Positions 1 to 7,626 of a stretch of 64,000 nucleotides of DNA are shown here, piece after piece. A model generated the notes under the pieces. It was not told the origin of the DNA. It saw only the letters and a program-made list of their open reading frames with translations, and searched no databases. Position numbers and translations under genes: made by a program. The DNA is taken from positions 1 to 64,000 of the forward strand of contig CAKRPO010000005.1 of assembly GCA_934378195.1 (NCBI GenBank). The letters run 5' to 3'. The DNA is from an uncultured Blautia sp. GTDB taxonomy: Bacteria; Bacillota; Clostridia; Lachnospirales; Lachnospiraceae. Positions within the stretch are counted from its first letter, which is position 1. Each line of letters starts with the position of its first letter.

Positions 1-1
1 A

Positions 2-88
2 CCTATGCAATTAGTTGTAACTGCAGTTGTTGCTTTTGGTGGAGCTGCTGTGATCAAGCTGGTACTGGTGTATTTTTTCTGCTTATAA
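2..88 (+). CDS. C-terminal end of an unidentified membrane protein, cut by the left edge
   Basis: An open frame enters from the left edge and stops with TAA at 86-88, leaving 28 visible codons. An ATG at 5 would give a 27-residue peptide, but no ribosome site can be seen because the sequence starts there. The visible residues are almost all hydrophobic (runs of V, A, G, L, F) with a single lysine, so this is probably the last transmembrane helix of a longer protein. No family can be named. It could also be non-coding. Confidence 0.3.
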   Translation, partial: PMQLVVTAVVAFGGAAVIKLVLVYFFCL

Positions 89-130
89 GTATTTTCAAAT
101 TCGTATTATATACTATGGAAAAAGAACTTT

Positions 131-159
131 TTGACATTTCCACAGATGCGTGATAATAT
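131..159 (+). promoter_or_regulatory. Strong promoter of the antitoxin RNA
   Basis: A perfect TTGACA at 131-136 is followed by exactly 17 bases and TAATAT at 154-159. The transcript would start near 166 and reach a terminator only about 100 bases on, with no credible ORF on this strand, so the promoter serves a small RNA. Confidence 0.65.
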
Positions 160-165
160 GATTAT

Positions 166-266
166 AGAAAAAGAGTGCTACCGATAGACGGTTAGTCCGT
201 TATACTATTTAGAATATCTATCAAAGATAACCGCTTAGTTTGCAGACAGGGCGGTTATTTTTGTGG
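166..266 (+). ncRNA. Candidate antisense antitoxin RNA of a type I toxin-antitoxin pair
   Basis: This is a short transcription unit of about 100 nt from a consensus-like promoter to a hairpin terminator at 227-263. It has no start codon with a ribosome site and no meaningful ORF. It converges with the small toxin gene at 255-353 on the other strand. The 3' ends overlap through the shared terminator stem, which is the layout known for TxpA/RatA- and Fst-like type I systems. The inferred role is base-pairing with the 3' end of the toxin mRNA to block its expression or mark it for decay. Expression has not been shown. Confidence 0.6.
227..263. terminator. Shared bidirectional terminator of the toxin and antitoxin transcripts
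   Basis: Arms ATAACCGC (227-234) and GCGGTTAT (251-258) form a perfect 8-bp stem. The plus strand continues with a T run; on the minus strand the same stem is followed by a short T-rich stretch. The last codons of the toxin lie in the stem, so toxin mRNA and antisense RNA are complementary across it. Confidence 0.7.
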
Positions 267-353
267 TTTATGATTATCTTTGCCTAATGTATATCCGATA
301 CTAAAGCAGGTTAAGCCGAAGCTCACTACTGCTATGAAGTCAACAATACTCAT
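255..353 (-). CDS. Small hydrophobic type I toxin, putative holin-like family
   Basis: This is a 32-residue ORF with ATG at 353-351 and TAA at 257-255. It is preceded at 370-362 by the excellent ribosome site AAAGGAGGG, 8-9 bases from the start. The peptide opens MSIVDFIAVVSFGL, continues as one transmembrane segment with Phe, Cys and a GYTLGKD motif, and ends in a charged tail (His, Lys, Gln). That is the architecture of the short peptides annotated as putative holin-like toxins in Firmicutes (TxpA/BsrG-like), which damage the membrane when over-produced. The convergent antisense RNA with an overlapping 3' end supports a type I toxin-antitoxin locus. Family assignment is from remembered sequence pattern, not a search. 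Confidence 0.72.
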   Translation of the reverse strand: MSIVDFIAVVSFGLTCFSIGYTLGKDNHKPQK

Positions 354-401
354 TGGCTTAGCCCTCCTTTCCATTGGATTCCTTTACTGGTTTCTATGTA
401 A

Positions 402-948
402 TCAGAGGGTCACAGGTCTCCGTTTCACTTTGGTCGTTGCAAAACGAGTGCCACTGGCACTCTGCAACCCTCTGGAGAAGGTGAAAAGTCCGTCTGCATT
501 GTGGGAAGCTCCAGAGGAAATGAAGTGCAGCAGATCTACTGCTGTTCGAAGCTGGTGAAAAAGTTTCGGCAGCTGGAAGCGGAAGGGCGGATCTGTGAAG
601 GTCATAAAATACTGATCATTCCATCGTTAAATCCATACTCCATGAATATACAGAAGCGTTTCTGGCCGACGGATAATACGGATATCAACAGAATGTTTCC
701 GGGATATGATCTGGGAGAGACAACACAGAGGATTGCAGATGGTGTATTTCGTGAAATCTCAAAATATCAGTTTGGAATTCAGTTTACTTCTTTTTATATG
801 CGTAGGACAGCCACTTGCAAACATCATTCATCCTTATGAGAGTGAACTGATAGAGACACTGTATGCACCGGTGGATGGAAGAATCTTTTTTATCCATAAT
901 GATCCGCTGACCTATGCAAACACGGCAGTGATAAAGCTGGTACGGTAA
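402..948 (+). pseudogene. Decayed succinylglutamate desuccinylase/aspartoacylase-family (M14) gene
   Basis: One frame (about 483-790) reads SVCIVGSSRGNE, then the conserved stretch with INRMFPGYDLGETTQRIA and QFTSFYM. These are hallmarks of the zinc-dependent AstE/AspA deacylase-like branch of M14. After QFTSFYM the meaningful frame shifts, and the next recognisable part (about 806-948) is the family's C-terminal end: GQPLANIIHPYE, YAPVDGRIFF, DPLTYANTAVIKLV. Roughly 150 residues between these blocks are missing. Upstream, the N-terminal strand is broken by a frameshift and a 33-bp palindrome. No start codon with a ribosome site remains. The intact family removes acyl groups from amino acids. 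This copy cannot make a working enzyme. An NhaC antiporter follows downstream. Confidence 0.82.
436..468. repeat. 33-bp imperfect palindrome inserted in the broken M14 gene
   Basis: The left arm begins GTTGCA and carries GAGTGCC. The right arm is GGCACTC followed by TGCAAC. The arms differ only by four extra bases (AAAC) on the left. The palindrome separates two parts of the pseudogene that should be contiguous (FHFG and GEKSVCIVG), so it looks like a small insertion rather than native coding sequence. Confidence 0.55.
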
Positions 949-1012
949 GAGCTGAGTTATTGTTTACCTCAGTCGAGAAGATTCCCACCTTTTAGACGGT
1001 TAGTCTTTTCAA

Positions 1013-1190
1013 GAATGCTTCTGCATTCTTGCTGCGAGATGCGCGTCATGCAATGCATGACATACTTCTTCTGCGCATCTCTGCAATCCTGCCGGAGGCT
1101 ATATCAGATGGGGGATTGACTCCCACCACTGATACTGATTTGTTACTCGCCACCTACAGAGGTGGGAGTCATCTCACATCTGATATATGT
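1013..1190. repeat. Long intergenic palindromic repeat, family A, full form
   Basis: The element starts with a small hairpin (AAGAATGC / GCATTCTT) and contains TGCTGCGAGATGCGCGTCAT. It has a large imperfect hairpin with 26-27-base arms (ATATCAGATG...CCCACC at about 1101-1128 against its complement at about 1155-1182), ending in CATCTGATATAT. The two ends without the 100-base middle recur in opposite orientation at 23212-23270, so this is a dispersed repeat. The stretch 949-1012 before it contains CTCAGTCGA and ATTCCCACCT, resembling the separate repeat near 13.7 kb. No gene was found between 949 and 1397. Confidence 0.65.
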
Positions 1191-1237
1191 TTTGGCACGC
1201 AGTGTACGGAACAGGGAAAGCCAATCGCCGTCTGGGA

Positions 1238-1319
1238 TTGACAGAACCAGAGAAATAACCTATTATAATGACAGAGATAAAGATTTTTACATGGGAAGCT
1301 TAGCCTTCCCATATTTTTT
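1238..1319 (+). promoter_or_regulatory. Promoter and leader hairpin of the NhaC gene
   Basis: TTGACA at 1238-1243, 17 bases, then TATTAT at 1261-1266 (or TATAAT at 1264-1269 with 20-base spacing). About 20 bases into the predicted transcript lies the terminator-like hairpin ATGGGAAG (1291-1298) / CTTCCCAT (1305-1312), followed by T6. It could attenuate the antiporter gene or close a short upstream transcript. The antiporter starts 79 bases later. Confidence 0.5.
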
Positions 1320-1397
1320 ATGTAATAGGAAATGTTCAATAACAGAAAGTTATTCTGCAATATTTTTCTATATTATGAAAAGGATGAGGTTTGTATA

Positions 1398-2714
1398 ATG
1401 AAAAAAGAAAAAGGCAATGTCATCGCCCTTCTGCCAATTGGTGTATTTCTCATACTCTACCTTGGTCTGGGGATTTTATTTGAATATATAATGAGAATTC
1501 CGATGGGATTTTATAATGTACCGATCGTGGTTGCATTTCTGGCTGCAATTCTGGTTGCCTGTCTGCAGAACAGAGAGGTGAATTTTGAAAGGAAACTGGA
1601 AATTATGGCACATGGAGTAGGAGACAAAAATATTATTACCATGCTTCTGATTTTTCTTGCAGCAGGGTCTTTTGTTGGTGTGGTTGGAAGAAATAGTGCA
1701 GAAAGTGTAGCATACTTTATGCTGACACTGATACCGGCAAGATTTTCAGTGGCAGTTTTATTTGTTGTAGCGTGCTTTGTGTCGGTAGCAATGGGAACTT
1801 CTGTGGGAACAATTACACTTCTGGTACCAATCTCGGCGGCTGTTTCCAGTGCGTCAGGTTTTGACCTTGCATTTTGTGTAGCTTCCGTTATGGGAGGGGC
1901 AATGTTTGGAGATAACCTTTCCTTTATTTCTGATACTACGATTGCTGCCTGTAATGGACAGGGCTGTGAGATGAAGGATAAATTCCGGGAAAATTTTTGG
2001 ATTGCATTTCCGGCAGCAGTAGTAACGCTGGCCGTAATCCTGTTTCTTTCTTTTCAGACAGAAATTCAGGGACATATCAGTCAGGAATATCATTTGCTGC
2101 AGGTACTGCCGTATGTGTTGGTACTAATTGGCGGTATTATAGGAATCAATGTTTTTGTAGTTCTTTTGATGGGAATTGTTTCTGGTGCAATCATTATGCT
2201 TGCCGGAGGACACATTGTACCGGTGGAACTTCTGACCAATATGGGGTCTGGTGTGTCGGGAATGTTTGAAACATGTATAGTTGCGATTCTTGTTGCAGCG
2301 ATGTGTGCATTGATTCGTGAATATGGTGGATTTGATGCACTGCTTGGCTGGATACGTAAAATCTTCCGCGGAAAAAGGGGCGTACAGCTTGGAATGGGAC
2401 TTCTTGTTGGAATGATGGACATTGCGACAGCAAACAATACAGTTGCCATTGTTATGGCTAATCCGATTGCGAAAGAGATGGCACAGGAATATGGAATCAC
2501 ACCAAGAAAAACAGCTTCTATATTGGATACTTTTTCCTGTATCTTTCAGGGAATCATTCCTTACGGAGCACAGATGCTGGTGGCTATTTCAGCAGTTAAT
2601 GAGCTGGGCAGTGAAATTTCTGCATTTCAGATTATGCCAAAGCTTTTTTATCCAATGTTCCTCCTGTTCATGTCGTTGATCGTGATCATGAGAAGCGAAA
2701 AGACAAAAATGTAA
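1398..2714 (+). CDS. nhaC: NhaC-family Na+/H+ antiporter
   Basis: This is a 438-residue polytopic membrane protein with about 11-12 hydrophobic segments. The start at 1398 follows AGGATGAGG. An upstream in-frame codon would add a poor N-terminus without a ribosome site. Diagnostic stretches are VAMGTSVGTITLLVPIS and GAMFGDNLSFISDTTIAA in the first half, and MMDIATANNTVAIVMANPIA in the second, typical of the NhaC family (PF03553). Such proteins exchange cytoplasmic Na+ for protons, and some relatives move organic acids or amino acids. It sits next to a broken M14 deacylase gene. A 12-bp imperfect hairpin with no T run (2707-2756) separates it from the next gene. Confidence 0.88.
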   Translation: MKKEKGNVIALLPIGVFLILYLGLGILFEYIMRIPMGFYNVPIVVAFLAAILVACLQNREVNFERKLEIMAHGVGDKNIITMLLIFLAAGSFVGVVGRNSAESVAYFMLTLIPARFSVAVLFVVACFVSVAMGTSVGTITLLVPISAAVSSASGFDLAFCVASVMGGAMFGDNLSFISDTTIAACNGQGCEMKDKFRENFWIAFPAAVVTLAVILFLSFQTEIQGHISQEYHLLQVLPYVLVLIGGIIGINVFVVLLMGIVSGAIIMLAGGHIVPVELLTNMGSGVSGMFETCIVAILVAAMCALIREYGGFDALLGWIRKIFRGKRGVQLGMGLLVGMMDIATANNTVAIVMANPIAKEMAQEYGITPRKTASILDTFSCIFQGIIPYGAQMLVAISAVNELGSEISAFQIMPKLFYPMFLLFMSLIVIMRSEKTKM

Positions 2715-2772
2715 AACTTGCGTTTTAATATAGAAACATGAATAAAAAGTTTTGCATTACAGGAGGACAAGG

Positions 2773-3261
2773 ATGATGAAAAAGAAAATACTTATTACCG
2801 TAGGAATTTTGGCAGCATTGGCAGTAGCTGCTGGTGTGTGGTATTTTTATCCGATTCCCGGAAAGGTAGACCAGGAAATTCTGGGTCGATTTGAAGGTGG
2901 ATATGGAGTTCCATCTGATGATGACATGGATGATGATGAATATTATGATAATGGATGTTTCTGGGAGATGGCTATTTATACAGAGGCAGACGGATTCTTT
3001 ACAACGAAACCACCGGTACTGATGATTTATGATGGTGAGGCGGGAGACCCTGGTCTTGCCGGAACGATCATAAATCTGGATGCGGATACAATAAAACTGA
3101 AGATTGATAATCTCATGACAGATAAGGAATATTATCCGTCTGGATGGGAAATTAATACCATGTCCAATACTATAGAATTTTCATATGAGGAAACAGAAAA
3201 CGGGTTGGAACTGACCAATCATGGAAAAACATATCCATTTGTAAAATATACAGAAAATTAA
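2773..3261 (+). CDS. Secreted or membrane-anchored protein of unknown function
   Basis: 162 residues if the first of two adjacent ATGs (2773, 2776) is used; AGGAGG at 2761-2766 serves either. Residues 1-25 form a signal anchor (MMKKKIL followed by a run of I, V, A, L) with no lipobox cysteine, so the rest is predicted to be outside the cell. An acidic stretch (SDDDMDDDEYYDNG) is followed by alternating beta-type segments, compatible with a small beta-sandwich or calycin-like domain. No family was recognised. It ends 10 bases before the MerR promoter and is probably not part of that unit. Confidence 0.75.
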   Translation: MMKKKILITVGILAALAVAAGVWYFYPIPGKVDQEILGRFEGGYGVPSDDDMDDDEYYDNGCFWEMAIYTEADGFFTTKPPVLMIYDGEAGDPGLAGTIINLDADTIKLKIDNLMTDKEYYPSGWEINTMSNTIEFSYEETENGLELTNHGKTYPFVKYTEN

Positions 3262-3270
3262 AAAAAACAC

Positions 3271-3301
3271 TTGACCTTCCACCTTATGGAAGCTGTATAA
3301 A
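3271..3301 (+). promoter_or_regulatory. MerR-type promoter with 19-bp spacer and centred operator
   Basis: TTGACC at 3271-3276 and TATAAA at 3296-3301 are separated by 19 bases, the over-long spacing typical of promoters activated by MerR-family twisting. Within the spacer lies the perfect inverted repeat CTTCCA (3276-3281) / TGGAAG (3287-3292) with a 5-base centre. The next gene encodes a MerR protein, so autoregulation is the natural reading. Confidence 0.75.
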
Positions 3302-3358
3302 ACAGATACAGACAGCGATTTGAACGGTTTTCAGGCTGTCGGGAAAGTAAGAGGTAGC

Positions 3359-4003
3359 ATGATGAAGATCAAACAGGTGGAAGAGCTTGTCGGAATCACA
3401 AGAAAAAACATCCGTTTTTATGAGGACCAGGGGCTTCTTAATGTAGAGCGTGCCGAAAACGGATACCGGGAATATCATCAGGGGGATGTCATCCGACTAC
3501 AGGAAATTAAATTATTCCGCAAGATGGATATTTCCATAGAAGAAATGAAACTTCTCTTCGAGAAAAAGAAAAGCCTGCAGATCTGTCTGGAACAGCATCT
3601 CAAAGAACTGGAACATCGAAAGGAAGGTATTTTGAAGATGCAGGACATGTGTGAACGCCTGATCCTGGAACACCGGTCACTGGAATCTCTGAATGCAGAG
3701 GAATGTCTGGAAGAAATTGAGCAGATGGAGAAAGAAGGTGTGAGGTTTATGAACGTAAACAAGACGGATGTCCACAAGAAAAAAAGAACAGGAGCAATTA
3801 TCGGTGCAGCAGTTATGATAGTACTTATGCTGATTACGATCATAATCGTACTCTGGGCGAATACGATGGATCCTGTCCCACTGGGAATGCTTCTGTTCAT
3901 AACAGGGATCCCGATAGTCGTTATTGTGGGAACGCTCATAGCACTTGCTGGAAGAATGAAAGAGATTGAAGGAGGAGAAGAAGATGAAGCTTCTAAGTAT
4001 TGA
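3359..4003 (+). CDS. MerR-family regulator with C-terminal membrane segments
   Basis: 214 residues. The N-terminus (about 1-70) is a MerR winged helix: MKIKQVEELVGITRKNIRFY, then EDQGLL and a YREY wing. A coiled-coil dimerisation helix rich in K, E and L follows to about residue 125. The protein then has two transmembrane helices (about 145-167 and 175-195) and an acidic tail, which is unusual for MerR and suggests a membrane-tethered regulator. Start 3359 is the first of two ATGs after AAGAGGT. It lies under a MerR-type promoter and overlaps the next gene by 20 bases, so the two are co-translated. The inducer is unknown; there are no metal-binding cysteines in the usual positions. Confidence 0.85.
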   Translation: MMKIKQVEELVGITRKNIRFYEDQGLLNVERAENGYREYHQGDVIRLQEIKLFRKMDISIEEMKLLFEKKKSLQICLEQHLKELEHRKEGILKMQDMCERLILEHRSLESLNAEECLEEIEQMEKEGVRFMNVNKTDVHKKKRTGAIIGAAVMIVLMLITIIIVLWANTMDPVPLGMLLFITGIPIVVIVGTLIALAGRMKEIEGGEEDEASKY

Positions 4004-4295
4004 ATATATTCCGGGTGTGGATTTTGAGCCACTTGGAATTGTAAAAGGAACCGTTGTACAGACCAAGAATGTCGGCAGAGATTTTATGGCAGGCATGAAA
4101 ACACTGGTTGGTGGAGAGATTGTAGGCTATACCGAAATGTTAAATGAAGCAAGACAGATTGCCACGAAACGTATGGTGGATGAAGCAAAAGAGATGGATG
4201 CGGATGCGGTGATCGGTGTTAAATATGGATCCTCGCAGGTTATGTCCGGGGCAGCAGAAGTGATTGCTTATGGTACGGCAGTAAAATATAAATAA
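3984..4295 (+). CDS. YbjQ/UPF0145-family protein
   Basis: 103 residues, close to the normal family length. The fold signature is present: GIVKGTVVQTKNVGRDF, GGEIVGYTEMLNEAR, and DADAVIGVKYGSS near the end. YbjQ proteins form small pentameric assemblies of unclear function and are often annotated as heavy-metal-binding. GGAGGAG at 3971-3977 supports the start, inside the end of the MerR gene. Coupling to the membrane MerR suggests a common response. A strong terminator follows. Confidence 0.85.
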   Translation: MKLLSIEYIPGVDFEPLGIVKGTVVQTKNVGRDFMAGMKTLVGGEIVGYTEMLNEARQIATKRMVDEAKEMDADAVIGVKYGSSQVMSGAAEVIAYGTAVKYK

Positions 4296-4337
4296 AAAGA
4301 TAGTGTGTTAGACAAATAGAAATATAAGAAAGAACAG

Positions 4338-4376
4338 AAATCTCATATCACAGTTTAATGTGGTGTGAGATTTTTG
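4338..4376 (+). terminator. Terminator of the MerR-YbjQ operon
   Basis: AAATCTCATATCACA (4338-4352) pairs with TGTGGTGTGAGATTT (4359-4373) around a short loop, and T5 follows. The stem of about 13 bp includes one G-T pair. Confidence 0.85.
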
Positions 4377-4560
4377 TAGGTGAAAAAAGAATACATAAAA
4401 AGTTTCGTAAGATATGTGGTATATCATAGAAAGATGATGAAAACATATTATAAACCATGTATAATAGAGATATTGGATGATATGCAGAAGATACCTGAAA
4501 CCATGAGATAGAATTCAGATCTGCATAACAGAATGGAAATAAAACGGATGAGGAAATCAA

Positions 4561-5898
4561 ATGGAAGGAAATTTAACCAAAGGTCCTATTTTGAAAACAC
4601 TGACAAAGCTTGCCATTCCGATCATGGCATCATCGTTTCTGGGGACTTTGTACAATATTACCGATATGGCATGGATCGGTCTGCTTGGATCCAAAGCCGT
4701 CGCCGGAGTTGGAGTTGGTGGCATGTTTACCTGGCTTTCGCAGGGGCTTGCTTCTATGGCAAGGATGGGTGGACAGGTGCAGGTGGCACAGTGTATTGGA
4801 CGTGGTGAAAGAGATAAGGCACATGGATTTGCACAGACAGCAGTGCAGCTGGCTGCTCTTATGGGAATAGCATATGCGATTTTGACATTGGCCTTTACGA
4901 AACAGATGGTAGGATTTTTTCAGCTTGCGGATACTGAGGCATATGTGGCAGCTATGTCGTATACGAGGATTGCGTGCGGGCTGATCGTATTTTCCTTTAT
5001 GACGCTGACATTGACGGGACTTTATACAGCACAGGGGGATTCGAAGACACCGTTTCTGGCGAATCTGATAGGACTTGTGACAAATATGATCCTGGATCCG
5101 GTCCTGATTCTTGGACCAGGGCCTTTTCCGAAGCTTGGTGTGATTGGAGCAGCAATTGCGACAGTGACGGCACAGGCAATTGTTATGAGCATTATGATTT
5201 TTGCAATTATCGTGCGGAAGAAAGAAAATGTATTGAAAGGAATTCGGCTTTTTGCCAGAATTCCACGTGAATATCTGAGTGGAATCTGCAAGATTGGAAT
5301 TCCAACAGCAATTCAGGGAATGGCATATTGTGCAATTTCCATGATTTTGACACGTATGGTATCCGGGTATGGAGCAGAGGCTGTTGCCACACAGAGAGTC
5401 GGTGGTCAGATTGAGTCAATTTCCTGGAACACTGCAGATGGTTTTGCGGCTGCCTTGAATGCTTTTATCGGACAGAATTATGGCGCGGGCAAGATGGACC
5501 GTGTAAAGAAAGGGTACAGAACCTCTTTATGGACAGTAGGAATCTGGGGAGTACTGATTTCAGCGGCATTTATCTGTTTCCCGAATGCAATTGCTGATAT
5601 CTTTTTCCATGAGCCGAAAGCAATTGAGACAGCAGTTGGTTATCTTGTGATCATTGGCTTCAGTGAGGCATTTATGTGTGTGGAACTGACGACAGTAGGG
5701 GCATTGTCAGGACTTGGCAGAACAAGGCTTTGCAGTATTATCAGTATTACGTTCACCAGTGCAAGAATCCCGCTTGCAATCATTCTCGGAGGAATCATAG
5801 GACTCAGCGGAATCTGGTGGGCACTTTCTGTAACATCGATCGTCAAGGGAATCATATTTACCTGTACATTCTTCTGGATTACCAGGAAGAGAGGATAA
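4561..5898 (+). CDS. MATE-family efflux transporter
   Basis: 445 residues with about 12 transmembrane segments, the normal MATE length. The opening MEGNLTKGPILKTLTKLAIP, then GTLYNITDMAWIGLLG, and the second-half stretch NAFIGQNYGAGKMDRVKKGY are typical MATE signatures (MatE repeated twice, PF01554). The family exports cationic drugs or metabolites using a Na+ or H+ gradient. A weak GATGAGGA ribosome site precedes the ATG. The next gene begins 5 bases after the stop, so the two are in one operon. The substrate cannot be predicted. Confidence 0.9.
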   Translation: MEGNLTKGPILKTLTKLAIPIMASSFLGTLYNITDMAWIGLLGSKAVAGVGVGGMFTWLSQGLASMARMGGQVQVAQCIGRGERDKAHGFAQTAVQLAALMGIAYAILTLAFTKQMVGFFQLADTEAYVAAMSYTRIACGLIVFSFMTLTLTGLYTAQGDSKTPFLANLIGLVTNMILDPVLILGPGPFPKLGVIGAAIATVTAQAIVMSIMIFAIIVRKKENVLKGIRLFARIPREYLSGICKIGIPTAIQGMAYCAISMILTRMVSGYGAEAVATQRVGGQIESISWNTADGFAAALNAFIGQNYGAGKMDRVKKGYRTSLWTVGIWGVLISAAFICFPNAIADIFFHEPKAIETAVGYLVIIGFSEAFMCVELTTVGALSGLGRTRLCSIISITFTSARIPLAIILGGIIGLSGIWWALSVTSIVKGIIFTCTFFWITRKRG

Positions 5899-5903
5899 AG
5901 CTT

Positions 5904-6998
5904 ATGAAAACAGCAAAAAAGATTCTTAAGATTATCGGAATCATTCTGGGGATTATAGTACTTGCACTGATTGGATATATCATCTATTTATTTGCAAGTT
6001 ATCATCGCATTGAGGACAATCTGCCACTTGAGGTAGAAGCTCATGCAGAGCAGGCAGGGGCGGATACAGAACTTACAACGGATAAAGAATATTCTGCACT
6101 TACATATAATATTGGATTTGGTGCATATACACCAGATTTCAGCTTCTTTATGGATGGGGGCAAATCTTCCTGGGCGAAGAGCAAAGACAGTGTACTTGAG
6201 ACAGTTCAGGGAGCAGGAGAACTTGTAGCTTCTTATGATCCGGATTTTGCACTTATTGAGGAAGTAGATCTGAATTCTACAAGAAGTTACCATGTAAATG
6301 AATATTCAATATTAAAAGACTGCCTGTCAGACTATGACACAGTATTTGCACAGAATTATGATTCTGCTTTCCTGTTTTATCCATTTACCCAGCCGCATGG
6401 TAAGAGCAGATCAGGTCTGGCGCTGTTTTCCAGATATCCGGTGACAGATTCTCTGCGAAGAAGCTTTCCGGTATCCACGTCATTTAGTAAATTCTTTGAT
6501 CTTGATCGTTGCTACAGTATTTCCAGAGTTCCGGTCGATAACGGTAAAGAACTTGTAATCTTTGAGCTGCACATGTCTGCTTATGGAAACAGCGATGCGA
6601 TTCGTGAAGGACAGATCCGTATGCTGGCTGAAGATATGCAGAAAGAATACGAAGCTGGGAATTATGTGCTCTGTGGTGGTGATTTCAATCATGACCTGAA
6701 AGCAGCAGAAGAGGATTCTGAGAACAGAGAATCCTGGGCATATCCATTTCCAAGAGAAGAGCTTCCAGAACATTTTGCGTTTTGCATTGATCAGCTGACC
6801 GAACAGGAAAAAAACGATCTCTGGGACAGTGCGCGTAATGCAGATATGGAGTATGTGCCGGGAGTGACCTACACCGTTACATTGGATGGATTTATCATAT
6901 CCGATAATATAAAATGTACTTCTTATGAAGATATCAATACCGGATACTCTTATGCAGATCATGATCCGGTATATATGAAATTCAGATTGCAAAAATAA
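5904..6998 (+). CDS. Membrane-anchored endonuclease/exonuclease/phosphatase-family protein
   Basis: 364 residues. Residues about 6-30 form an N-terminal transmembrane anchor, leaving the catalytic domain outside. The domain carries the EEP order of motifs: LTYNIGFG, LIEEVD (metal-binding Glu), CGGDFNHD (Asp/Asn) and the closing YADHDPV (catalytic His). It could cleave phosphodiesters of nucleic acids, lipids or inositol phosphates; the sequence does not tell which. GAGGATAAAGCTT sits directly before the ATG and overlaps the end of the MATE gene. No terminator was seen before the lyase-like gene 44 bases downstream. Confidence 0.85.
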   Translation: MKTAKKILKIIGIILGIIVLALIGYIIYLFASYHRIEDNLPLEVEAHAEQAGADTELTTDKEYSALTYNIGFGAYTPDFSFFMDGGKSSWAKSKDSVLETVQGAGELVASYDPDFALIEEVDLNSTRSYHVNEYSILKDCLSDYDTVFAQNYDSAFLFYPFTQPHGKSRSGLALFSRYPVTDSLRRSFPVSTSFSKFFDLDRCYSISRVPVDNGKELVIFELHMSAYGNSDAIREGQIRMLAEDMQKEYEAGNYVLCGGDFNHDLKAAEEDSENRESWAYPFPREELPEHFAFCIDQLTEQEKNDLWDSARNADMEYVPGVTYTVTLDGFIISDNIKCTSYEDINTGYSYADHDPVYMKFRLQK

Positions 6999-7042
6999 AA
7001 CATAAATTAAACTTAAATATTTTATTTCAGGAGGATTTTCTA

Positions 7043-7531
7043 ATGAGAGAAGTAAAAGCAGTCAAGATCAATGCAGCAGATTTTGCTCCGTATGGAACAT
7101 TCTGCAACATGACAGAACCGGAGGGATATCCGTTACAGGGTGAGATACATAAGTTTTATCCGGATCGTATTTCAGGCACCAGCATGGGAAGCATTGCATT
7201 TTCTCCAATTGCAGTTCGCAAAGATGAGAGAATCATTAAAGCAGCGGAATATCATACAACCACATGGGAAGGAATTGTTGCACTGGATGATGATATGATC
7301 ATTCATGTAGCACCGGCATCTGGTGGTACACCAGTCCCGGAACTTGCCAAAGCATTCATTGTACCGAAAGGATACATGGTCAAGATCAACGCAGCAATCT
7401 GGCATCTCTGTCCGCTTCCGTTAAATAATGACGAGCTTCATGCAATGATCATTCTCCCGGAATGTACCTATGCAAATGACTGTACCGTCGTTGATTTTGA
7501 AGAAAAAGACTGGTTTAAGATTACCGTATAA
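7043..7531 (+). CDS. Ureidoglycolate lyase-family cupin
   Basis: 162 residues, the usual length of AllA-type ureidoglycolate lyases (PF04115). It begins MREVKAVKINAADFAPYGTF and contains SIAFSPIAVRKDE, EYHTTTWEGIVALDDDMIIH and IWHLCPLPLNNDELHAMIIL, which match the cupin strands of the family. The known enzyme releases urea from ureidoglycolate in allantoin catabolism. No other purine-degradation genes are nearby, so the in vivo substrate is uncertain. CAGGAGGA lies just before the ATG. Confidence 0.75.
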   Translation: MREVKAVKINAADFAPYGTFCNMTEPEGYPLQGEIHKFYPDRISGTSMGSIAFSPIAVRKDERIIKAAEYHTTTWEGIVALDDDMIIHVAPASGGTPVPELAKAFIVPKGYMVKINAAIWHLCPLPLNNDELHAMIILPECTYANDCTVVDFEEKDWFKITV

Positions 7532-7546
7532 GCGTAAAATACATAC

Positions 7547-7611
7547 AAAAACTTCTCCAGGCAGCCAGTTGTTTCCTTAAGGAAAATAGCCATCCCGGAG
7601 GAGTTTTTTTG
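7547..7611. terminator. Bidirectional terminator between convergent genes
   Basis: AAAACTTCTCC pairs with GGAGGAGTTTT around an inner hairpin (TTTCC TTAA GGAAA). A T7 run follows on the plus strand, and the minus strand also runs into Ts. It serves the lyase gene and the convergent NSS gene. Confidence 0.75.
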
Positions 7612-7626
7612 TGAAGATTCAGTAAA

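Noticed and set aside
1..88. Similarity of the first bases (ACCTATGCAA, and a stretch encoding AVIKLV) to the end of the M14 pseudogene at 910-945
   Set aside because: The two matching parts fall in different frames and are separated by unrelated sequence; probably chance.
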